NCBI GenBank assembly: GCA_033961575.1 | Contig: CM066738.1 | Location: 68,557,478 to 68,621,477, forward strand | Source: Aselliscus stoliczkanus | Lineage: Eukaryota; Chordata; Mammalia; Chiroptera; Hipposideridae | Reading direction: 5' to 3' | Length of the DNA stretch: 64,000 nt | Shown here: piece after piece, positions 46,087 to 54,773 of the stretch | How positions within the stretch are numbered: position 1 is the first letter of the stretch | How the letters are laid out: each line of letters starts with the position of its first letter | The notes under the pieces: generated by a model | What the model was told of the DNA's origin: nothing | What the model saw: only the letters and a program-made list of their open reading frames with translations | Databases searched by the model: none | Program-made: the position numbers and the translations under genes

Positions 46087-46137
46087 ACGACTTCGCAGAG
46101 GAGGAGGAGGCGCAGTCCTTCGGTTACAAGAGGTTTG
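46087..46137 (+). CDS. COLEC12: COLEC12 exon 2 (cytoplasmic tail)
   Basis: A 51-bp phase 1-1 exon with polypyrimidine tract and AG before it (through 46086) and donor GTGAGT at 46138. Joined to exon 1 it encodes residues 3-20, DDFAEEEEAQSFGYKRFG, of the cytoplasmic N-terminus of collectin-12. This matches the protein that I know from human except for Ala where I recall Val at residue 11. The acidic run and the tyrosine motif YKRF (Y-x-x-hydrophobic) fit endocytic sorting of the receptor. The next exon should begin with a phase-1 codon completing Gly and lead into the transmembrane segment; I find no such exon in the remaining 17.8 kb. The codon frame runs open upstream through the intron by chance (45909-46181), so the exon limits rest on the splice sites. 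Confidence 0.92.
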
Positions 46138-46547
46138 GTGAGTTCTACCAAAGCTCTTTTCCTTCTCCATGCCTGATCTGAGATACAGTAATAAGATCAT
46201 TGCTGGACCTTTGACACACATGAATGTGTGTGGCTCTGAGGCCCAATTTTGGTTCAAAATTGAGTTTCTGTGTAACAGGTAGATGATTTCTCACAATGCT
46301 GAGCACAGTGGAACTGGAGCTGCGTCGAGGCATGGGATGCTTCTGGGGTTCAGTGAATACAAACCAGATAGCTTAATAGGCAAAACATGGTGGGAAAGGT
46401 AAACCTGTGACAAGACAGGATCAAAAATACTGGGGATTTCTTTATTTTGATATTTAGAAAGCATCTTCCCTATGCTCATAATTTAGTCAATGTTAGTGGA
46501 TAGTGAGAGGAATATTTTTCCAGAAACCCAACTAGATACAAGTGCTC

Positions 46548-47040
46548 TGTGGTAGGCTGGATAATGGCCCAAAAGATGCCCACATCCTAGTCCTTGGAAC
46601 CTGAATGTTATTTTAAATGTCGAAAAAGTACTATGCAGATGTGACTAAATTAAAGAGCTTAAGATGGAGAGATTATCCTGGGTTATCTGGGAGGGCTCTA
46701 AATGCAATTACAAGTGTCCTTGTAAGAGGGAGGAAGAGAGAGATTTGACTCCTCAGAGGAGAAGACAATGTGATGATGGAAGCAGAGATTGGAGTAATCT
46801 GCTCTGAAGGTGGAGGAAGGGGCCACAAGCCAAGGAACACTAGAAGCCAAAAAAGTCAAGAAAATGCATTTTATGTTCAGAGCATCTGGAGGAAGCCCAG
46901 CCCTGCCAACATCTTGATTTCAGCCAACTGAAACTGATTTCAGACTTCTGGCCTCTAAAGCTGAAAGAGAAGATATCTGTGTTGTTTTTAAGCCACCACA
47001 TTTGTGGTAATCTGTTACAGCAGCCATGGAAAACTGATAC
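46548..47040 (+). mobile_element. Solo MaLR (MLT1-type) LTR
   Basis: A near-complete LTR in sense orientation: 'tgtggtaggctggataatgg', 'gattatcctgggttatctgg', 'caagtgtccttgtaagaggg', 'ggccacaagccaaggaacac', 'agccctgccaacatcttgat', 'gtggtaatctgttacagcag' and a 'gaaaactgatac' end. This is the ancient ERVL-MaLR group. No internal region adjoins it, so it is a solo LTR left by recombination. Confidence 0.9.
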
Positions 47041-47286
47041 CTGCTCCTTAGCCTCCTAGGCTGCTGCACATGGGTACTCTTCTGTCTTTGACCATGCTTC
47101 TCATGCTCTGCAACTTGGCTTTGCACTGCCAGTGAACATTTCAAAGTTCCAAAGATAGTTCAAGGGAACTGAGGTTTTCTGTCCAGCTTGTTTCTGTGTC
47201 TTGGCCAGAGGCAATGAAGGAGGATAGAGGAGAAAAAAAGGAGAGAGGGAGAGGGTTGGGGTGTGTGTGTGTGTGAGGAGGTTGGG

Positions 47287-47288
<2 letters not shown>
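47041..47288. other. Unique DNA with short TG run
   Basis: Includes a (GT)n of about 12 bp near 47262-47274. Confidence 0.5.

Positions 47289-47354
<66 letters not shown>
47289..47354 (+). repeat. (GA)n microsatellite
   Basis: About 33 uninterrupted GA units, a pure polypurine tract in the sense strand of intron 2. Confidence 0.97.
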
Positions 47355-47360
<6 letters not shown>

Positions 47361-47906
47361 AAGAGAATGGAAGAGAATGAATCTACTTCCTATTGCTTAA
47401 AAAAATCCTGGCTGGACTTTGATTAAAGTGAACAATCCCCAGCTGCTCTGGCTCCCTCATTGCCTTAGCATTTTTCCTTCTGGACACACACTTCTGCATT
47501 TTTTTCTGGGGGAAAAAACAGGGCTTTAAAATAGGAACACAGTGTCACCAAGTCTGTAGTACCTCCATTCGTATGCTGGCAGAGTGGCTTATGCTCATTT
47601 CTTTCTCCCTTTCTCTCCACTACTGTTCTGTATCTACACAATAACATATTTCTGGATCTGTGCACTGTGTTGTTCTGCTTTTCCATAGTGAGTTCATTGA
47701 AGATGGTAGATGAAACCAAGAATTATAAAGGAAAACAAAACAAAACAAAACAGAAATGAAAAGGCAGAAATAAAGAGGAAAATGAAACTTGTAAAACTAA
47801 GGCAAGATAAATGTGGACATGACTATGTATTTCGGTAATCGGTAGATTTCAAATCTCTATTTGGATATCAGTAGAAGTTTGAAGAACCAAGAAAAGGGGT
47901 CTCTTT
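47355..47906. other. Unique intron-2 DNA
   Basis: No repeat or exon recognised. Confidence 0.4.
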
Positions 47907-47924
47907 AAAAAGAGAAACCTTTTA

Positions 47925-48039
47925 AGGGCCAGCCGAGTGGCGCAGTGGTTAAGCGTTGGCTTGGGAAGCCAACGGCCCCGGTTCGGTCCCACATATGAGG
48001 GCCAATGACACTGCCCTCGAAAAAAAAAAAAAGAATATA
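47925..48039 (+). mobile_element. Short SINE, head-only form
   Basis: Head 'gggccagccgagtggcgcag' to 'aatgacactgccctcg' and an A-tail. Target repeats AAAAAGAGAAACCTTT and AAAAAGAGAGACCTTT on either side. Confidence 0.95.
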
Positions 48040-48079
48040 AAAAAGAGAGACCTTTTTTCTTTTATTTGATTAAGGTAAA

Positions 48080-48215
48080 CTTTATTTTTTTTATTAAATT
48101 TATTGTGGTGACAATGTTTAGTATAATTACATAGGTTTCAAGTATACATTTCTAAAGTACATCAATATATATTACATTGTGTGCTCACCACCCAGAGAAA
48201 AGTGCCCTTTTTTTT
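48080..48215 (-). mobile_element. L1 3' end
   Basis: Reverse-orientation L1 end: 'attgtggtgacaatgtttag', 'aattacataggtttcaagta', 'tattacattgtgtgctcacc' and 'acccagagaaaagtgccctt'. Related in type to the fragment at 1-300. Confidence 0.88.
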
Positions 48216-49009
48216 CAAAGTTCTGGGTAGGTGTCTGGAGAAGAGATAGAGTTATATCTGATGTGTTTGCCACGTATTTTCTCCTCTGACCAAAGCTTCT
48301 GATAAGGGGAAACTTTGAAAGGTTAATGAAGTGAGCATTTTCAAAATTTAATTAGGCTCTGAGGGTTGGTGATTTTTGGCCTCAATATACAGAACTAATT
48401 AATTTGGGATATAACTATACTTACAGTTTGGCAGAGATTTCCCTCTGGAACATGAGGTACCAGTATATTAACTTTTGTTTTCTGTAGATACACTATGGTT
48501 TATAGTACAATGATATCCTCTACTTATTTCCCACTTATTGTTTTTTTCAAAAATATCACATATGGCTCTAGAAGCCTTTATTATAGTTAGCAGAAAGAGA
48601 AAGAAAATTAGTTCATATTCTAAGGAATAAATATAAGTTTATAAAGGTGGGAATTTACAATAAATTGATCCAAAATGTCTTTTGAAACCTTCTGATTAGT
48701 TATATGATCAACATGAATGTGTTCAAGTTAAAACATTTTTTTTCCCATTAAAATGCTATGGAGTAGGAGTAAAGAAAAATGTCATTCCAGCATCAAACTT
48801 CCACAGGAGAAGGGGAGAAGTAGGGTGAGTTCCCTATCTTGCATTTTAATCCACATACAATAGAAATGATCATAACAAACCCAGCTCATGGTTGTGTATC
48901 ACTTTTATCTTCCCAAAGGACTTACAAATGTATTTTTCCTTCACAACTCTATGAGGCCAGCAGGCCAGGTGTTATCTTTCCCACTTGATGGCTTCTTTTC
49001 ATCTTTTTG
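48216..49009. other. Unique intron-2 DNA
   Basis: Nothing recognised apart from a faint reverse MIR patch near 48890-48990. Confidence 0.4.
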
Positions 49010-49245
49010 GGGGACAGTGGGGTGCAGTGGTTAGGTGTATGGACCCTGAGAGCAGGAGTGTCAGTTTGAATCTCTGTGATCTTGGGCACATTATTATGTA
49101 AAATGGTAGAGTCTCAGTTTTCTCACTTGTAAAATTAGGGTCATAATAGGCTTACTTCATAGGGGTGTTGTGGAATTAAATGTGATACCAGGTCAGCACA
49201 GTGTCTGGCACTCCTGAGCATCCTTTAAGTGTTGCCCATTATTCT
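49010..49245 (+). repeat. MIR SINE
   Basis: 'ggggtgcagtggttaggtgt', 'ttgaatctctgtgatcttgg', 'tctcagttttctcacttgta', 'cacagtgtctggcactcctg' in MIR order. Confidence 0.85.
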
Positions 49246-51429
49246 GATATTAGGTTCCCTCTTCAGCCTTTTGGTCCTGCTGCTTGAACATGGTACCTAG
49301 GATTTAGTAGGCCCCTGGAACCTTCCATTTTCCAGCAACCTTGTGGATTCTTTTTCCATCACAACCCCTGCTTTACTGCTAAGAACTGAGGTGAGAAAAC
49401 CTAAGGACCGCAGCTTTCTACCCCAGCATCCTGGTGGGCAGTATTGGGGCTTAAGGGCAAGCAGCACCCTATCTATCCTGGGCCCTCCCTCTGGAATCTG
49501 CTTTGCCCCTTTCTGTGCCTAGGAGGTGGGAATAGACTGCCTTTGTTTCACTGGTCACATTGGGATCTCTGGTGTTATCTCTGGAATATGATGTGGTATA
49601 ATAATAGGACGTCCAAAATTGGAATGATAGAGGAGCAGGAGATTCCTGGTTCTGCCTGTAACAATCATGGGTAGGTTTAGGGTCAATAGTGAGCAACTGG
49701 GAGCTGCAAGAAACATTTGTTGTTTATGTTTGACAAAATTGCTTCCTTGGGCCCCGCCCACTACAGGGAGTATTCATAGCTATAAGAGAAAAAAATCTGA
49801 AAAATTGCAAACTGTGAAACAGTAACAATTGCAAACTGTGAAATAAGTAAAAATTGCAAACTGTGAAACAAGTAAAAGGAAGCATTCTCTATGGAGCAGA
49901 ACTCAAGTCTTTTGCAAAAACTAAGTGGAAAAATTCTAAGAGAACTAATGAAAAATTACTTAGGGCTTACAGCCAAAAAAGGGGTACCCGATGCCTTTTC
50001 CTAAGTGTGTTCACCAAAGTATGTCCTTGAGTTTTGTTCACCCACAACTTCACAGGCCTCCCTGTACCTCTAGTTCCAAACAGGCTGGGCTTTTTCTTTG
50101 CCCTTTCTTCCCATGCACAGCAATTTCAGATTAGAAAGAATATTTTTAACAGTTTAACCTGCACAGTGCTGGGTGTGTGGAAGCAGCTGAGAAATCTATA
50201 TTGAATAGAGCCCAGCCCTGTTCTAGAACACTGCCCCCACCCTACTCCTTAACTAACACCCCTTCCTTCCAAACCTATCCTCCAAACAGATCAACACATG
50301 AAACTTCAAATCAGTGACTCCAGCTGGTTTTGTTTTTTTTTTTTTTAACCAAGGGGTTTGGAGGAACTGAATGTCTAACAGTGTAGAGAACCACTTGAGC
50401 TTCCAAAAAATAACACAGATGTGCTTAGCCAAATAGTCAGAAAGAAAGGTTCTTTCCAAGGTATATGGTGAGTTTCTGCTTTTAGTGCAGAGAGTATTGA
50501 AGGAGTTTATCAAGAGGATGCTGAATTGTCTTTGGGAAGCTGCTCAAGATAAACACTTCATGCCTCAACTTGTGGGTTTTTTTGGGCTTGGGGACCAGGC
50601 TGCCTGTCTCTCCTTTCCCAGCACTCTTCCCAAAAGCCTGGCTTCCTCTCTGGATTTGGAGAAGGCACCGCTTTGAAGTTATCCACCTCAAACTACAAAG
50701 GAGGGCTGCATGCATTCCTCTCACTACAGCCCTTTAAGACTGACACCAGCAGAGTCAGCAGAGTTCACCCTTTTCCCTGATAAGAATGCCAGGAATTTCC
50801 ATCATTTCCTGCGGGGGAATGACTAAATAAACCCAGCGTGAGGCTGTCCTTTCAGCAGCACCTTTTTCAAACATTTCTAAATGGAAAGGGTACAGCATCA
50901 GGCAAAAGACTGGCCTGGCCAGAGAGATAAGTTAAGGGCAGGCAACATGTCTGACTTGATACCCCAATGGGATTTCTTTGAAAATGTTCAAAGCCATTTG
51001 CATCACTTAGTGTGAAGGTTTTGTTTAAGTGGCTTTGCAAATCCTAATGGAGTTGATGTTTTTGATTGTGTAAGAATTTTGTGTCAAATAGCATGCAGAA
51101 AAACAGCTAGAAAAAAGATATTCTCAGGCAGAATCACCTTGTAAGGGATTTACAGGAAAGCTCATCTGATCCCTCTACCTCAAGAAGGCTGGGCTCCTGA
51201 AACCTGAGAAAGGGAGTTCACTGGCCATCACTTTCTTTTAAATAACCTGAGAAGATTTCCTAATTTTTATCATTATAAATGATAAAATGATATTCACAGC
51301 CTCCCTTGACAACAATGTTTGTCCAGGTTTCACTTTATTTCCTGTCAAGAGCTCACTGGTTAGGTCAGATCCTCCCTGCCTAGTCTTTCTTACTCATCAG
51401 TAAAAATTCATTCAACACCACATTCCTAT
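49246..51429. other. Unique intron-2 DNA
   Basis: Contains a triplicated 24-25 bp unit (49803-49876). The 50740-50880 stretch is repeat-free and of even composition. No exon recognised. Confidence 0.4.
49803..49876 (+). repeat. Three-copy tandem repeat of 24-25 bp
   Basis: The unit AATTGCAAACTGTGAAA followed by 'cagtaac' or 'yaagtaaa' starts at 49803, 49827 and 49852. Confidence 0.93.
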
Positions 51430-51690
51430 GTGATTATGACCATTTTTTTTTAACCATTTTCGTGCGAAAGAAACCATTAAGCATCTTTTCTTGAATAGCT
51501 ATCCTGTGCTAGCCGTTTCCCACTCAGTTCATTTTATTCTACCAGAAATCCTTCAAGGTGGGAATTACCTACAGTTTGCAAATGAAGAAACTGAACCTGA
51601 CTAGGATGAATGGCATGGCCAACATTTGATTCAACTTGACTTCAGTCCCCACTGTTCTTCTCACTCTACCTGTGGCTGGGAAGCACACAT
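51430..51690 (-). repeat. MIR SINE, degenerate
   Basis: 'cttgaatagctatcctgtgc', 'gcaaatgaagaaactgaacc' and 'aacttgacttcagtccccac' fit reverse MIR. Confidence 0.55.
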
Positions 51691-52309
51691 ATATGTCCAT
51701 TGTCAGAGTATCCCACGATTTTGAGGGGAAAATAAACGATCATAGATGTATGTGGATTGAATCTTTTATAGTTCATAATTTTGTAATATGTGTAGATTGA
51801 ACATTTGAACCCTAAAATTTTTAACCATTTCAAGTATAAGTCCCTGCTCGCCCTGCTTGCCCTTGTTTTTATTCACTTATGAATCCTGGTAAGAGGGTAG
51901 GGAGGAAGAAGAGGAGAAATCATTTTTTCCACCTATAATTGTGTTAAAGCTGAATGTTGTTTGTTTTTATTTTGGGAAAAATTAAGGGAAAAAAAAAATC
52001 TCAGCCATTTTCTTGGTACGACAGCATGAAGACATTAGGTTGTTTCCAGTGTTTGGTTGTTGGGGGTAGAGTAGGAAAGAGTTTTTTCCTTTTGCTAGCA
52101 ACTCCAAGCAACTTAAAACAGATGAACTCAGAAACTTTCCTTGAAAGATTTGAATCATTCTTTTGGAGGCCTCCTGGAAATGAGAAAGATGTCCTAGAGA
52201 CATGGGTTTTGAGAGAACATCATGGTCCTCAGCACATTTGTGAACTAGAGTCTCTTTTTCTCTCTCACATTCCCTTTTTAGGACTCTTGATGTTCAGGAT
52301 GGTGGCTGG
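51691..52309. other. Unique intron-2 DNA
   Basis: The 119-codon open frame at 51954-52313 shows no known family. Confidence 0.4.
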
Positions 52310-52475
52310 GTAGGAAGCAAGGCTTTAGAATTGGACAGTGCTGGTTTACATACTGGCTTAACACTTTACAAATAAGGCATCCAATGTCTCTAAGCTTCAC
52401 TTCGCTCATCTGTAAAATGGGAATGGCAAGAATATCTTCTTTATAGGGTATATGGATTATAAAGGCTATAAATAA
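52310..52475 (+). repeat. MIR SINE
   Basis: 'gctttagaattggacagtgc', 'ctctaagcttcacttcgctc', 'atctgtaaaatgggaatggc' in MIR order. Confidence 0.8.
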
Positions 52476-52549
52476 TCTAGATGAGGGGCGAGGTAGATAG
52501 CAGATCTGCACTAAACTGTAGCTGTCATTAAATTGCTGACTACTCTAAA

Positions 52550-52740
52550 TCTTTTTGCTCTTCCCTTCCCCTTCCCCAGGCCCCAGCATCCCTGGTTTGG
52601 TGTTGCCTCAGCTCTTCCTTTGTGAAGCCCACTCTGCCTCATGCTCTCTGATCCTTCCCATCTTCTATCTTCCCTTTATCAAAATCTTGCTGCATTCACT
52701 CCAGTATTCTCTGTTCTGCATCTGGGCCATAATTTGTTCA
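52550..52740 (+). repeat. L2 fragment
   Basis: 'cctcagctcttcctttgtga' and 'agcccactctgcctcatgct' resemble L2 ORF2-end/3' text. The 137-codon open frame 52555-52968 runs through this and the next MIR, so it is not a gene. Confidence 0.45.
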
Positions 52741-52869
52741 GGGAATATCAAAAGAGTTAATTTTCTTGGAGGGCTGTTTTTTGTTTGTTTGTTTTTTATA
52801 ATTTACAGATTTGGTGGCCACCAGCAGAGAATACATTGTAAGGAAGGCAATACAGACTGGGGGCTAAGA

Positions 52870-53110
52870 GCAGCTTTCATGGAGAGGTGGCATAGCACTA
52901 TGCCAAGAGAATGTACACTGGAGCTGGACTACTTGGGTTCAGTTTCCAGCTTTGCTATTTACTGGTGAGATAACCTTAAACATGTTGACCCTTGGTGCCT
53001 CAGTGTCCTCATCTAAAAGATGGGGTTACTTATAGTATCTGCCTGTATGGATGTTGTGAAAATTGAATGAGCAGATTTGAATACTTAGAGCAGAGCCTTG
53101 CCCAATGAAA
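52870..53110 (+). repeat. MIR SINE
   Basis: 'tggagctggactacttgggt', 'ttgctatttactggtgagat', 'ctcagtgtcctcatctaaaa', 'gagcagagccttgcccaatg' in MIR order; near full length. Confidence 0.85.
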
Positions 53111-53339
53111 GAACCACATAAATGTATGCAAATGGTCACAAGGTGAAAGACAGTCTGTTTTCAGTGTCATCTTGGAGACAAGGAAATTTTCCCAGAAGGT
53201 CTTCAGTAGATTTTCTTACGTGTCATTGGTCAACATTGTCACAGTCTTTTCCAAAATTAGTTATGGACAAAGGACTGGCTGGCTCTAATCTGCTTGGGCT
53301 AATTGGGATGGAATGTGTAGTGATGAATGAAGCATTCCA

Positions 53340-53530
53340 CTATTATTGCATATAACTTAATATCCATAATATATAATATTATAAATATATTATATAATAT
53401 TATAGTATAATTTAATGTTAAATTAGACAATGATTATTATATAATTATTAAGTTATTAACTATTAAATATAATTAAATATAATTTAATTATAATCTGATC
53501 CATTATTATTTATAATTTGTTCCACTTGTA
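53340..53530. repeat. AT-rich, locally palindromic stretch
   Basis: Almost pure A/T with overlapping inverted motifs such as 'atataatattataaatat' and 'aatataatttaattataat'. Confidence 0.9.
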
Positions 53531-54621
53531 AAACTATCATGTTTTATATAACACATTGAAAAATTCAGTTTATTCACAAAATAATTACAAATTTCTTCCA
53601 AGTGATTTGTAATTTTGTTATAAATGGACCTACAAGGTGCTGAACTCTCAAAAACCCAGAGTTATTAGTTTTTGAGTTTGTAAAAAGAGAAAACTTCAAA
53701 AACAAAAAATAAATCAATATGATAAAGGAAATGAATAAATGAATTAACAAAAGTTATTTTGCTTTTTTGGAACTTACTATCCCCAATAATGTTAAGCAGA
53801 TTTTGAAGAAACAACTTTTTTCAGAAGAGGAAGTTAGAAAAGTGGAGGAAGTCCCAAATCCTAGTGAATACAACTCTTGCCACAGGAAACATTGCAAAAT
53901 TGGGTTTCCGTTCTGGGTTACAACTATGAACACTTTCTGCTTCTTTGGATAATTTCATTTTCACCTTTTTTATACGTTTTTGAAAATTGACATTTGGCCC
54001 TGATTGAAACAAGCTTCTCTTTTTATACACTAGGGTAGTGTGTGTGTGTGTGTGTGTGTGTAAGTAAATATTTCCAGATCAATTTCTTTCACACACTGCA
54101 GAAGATGAAAGACGTTAGACTTTTGAGGAAAATGGGAGAATGGAACTAAAAGTCTCCACAAAGTTCTATCAGAAACTCAGGCTACTTATTCTTATTCTAA
54201 ATACCTAAAGACGCCCTCTATTCTCTAATATTTGAAATAAATGTTCTAACATGTCCTTCTTGTTCTGTGAAGGGAAAATACGTGAGTAAAATCATTGCTG
54301 ACATCTTAGGTTTTGAGTTCTCAGTCTAAGCTCAAGCCTTCAGAGCAGTATAAATGGGTTTTATTTTCTACTTGTAAAAGGAAGTCCTCATTGATATCTC
54401 ATATTTAATACTTTGCTGGGGCCGTTTGATAAGGCATATCAAGATGTGATTATTTTACCTCATGTGTTACAAAGAAGTCTTAATGTTGAATCGCTTTTGA
54501 AAATAGTGAAGGGAAAACAGGGATATTTATCATTCTGATGAGCATTCAGTGACCGCCTGTCATGTGCCATCAACTGGGGTACAAAGATGAATAAAACAAG
54601 GTCTCTGCTCTTGACTATTTT
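53531..54621. other. Unique AT-rich intron-2 DNA with (GT)n
   Basis: Contains a (TG)n of about 24 bp at 54037-54060. No exon recognised. Confidence 0.4.
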
Positions 54622-54756
54622 GTACTGTTTTTTTTGTTTATTTGTTTGTTGTTGTTTTTTTTGAGGGCAGTGTCACTGGCCCTCATATGTGGGACCCGAA
54701 CCGGGGCCACTGGCGTCCCAAGCCAGTGCTTAACGACCGTGCCACTCGGCGGGCCC
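54622..54756 (-). mobile_element. Short SINE, head-only form
   Basis: Minus-strand head to 'agtgacactgccctc' and a long A/AAC tail. Perfect 17-bp target repeat CTGCTCTTGACTATTTT on both sides. Confidence 0.95.
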
Positions 54757-54773
54757 CTGCTCTTGACTATTTT

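Noticed and set aside
45909..46181. 90-codon frame reading through exon 2 as one uninterrupted gene
   Set aside because: Only the 51 bp between the splice sites match COLEC12; the flanks are intron.
49803..49876. CRISPR-like array
   Set aside because: Repeats are contiguous without spacers, and the DNA is clearly mammalian.
52555..52968. 137-codon open frame in intron 2
   Set aside because: Runs across an L2 fragment and a MIR, with a T-run between; not a single evolutionary unit.
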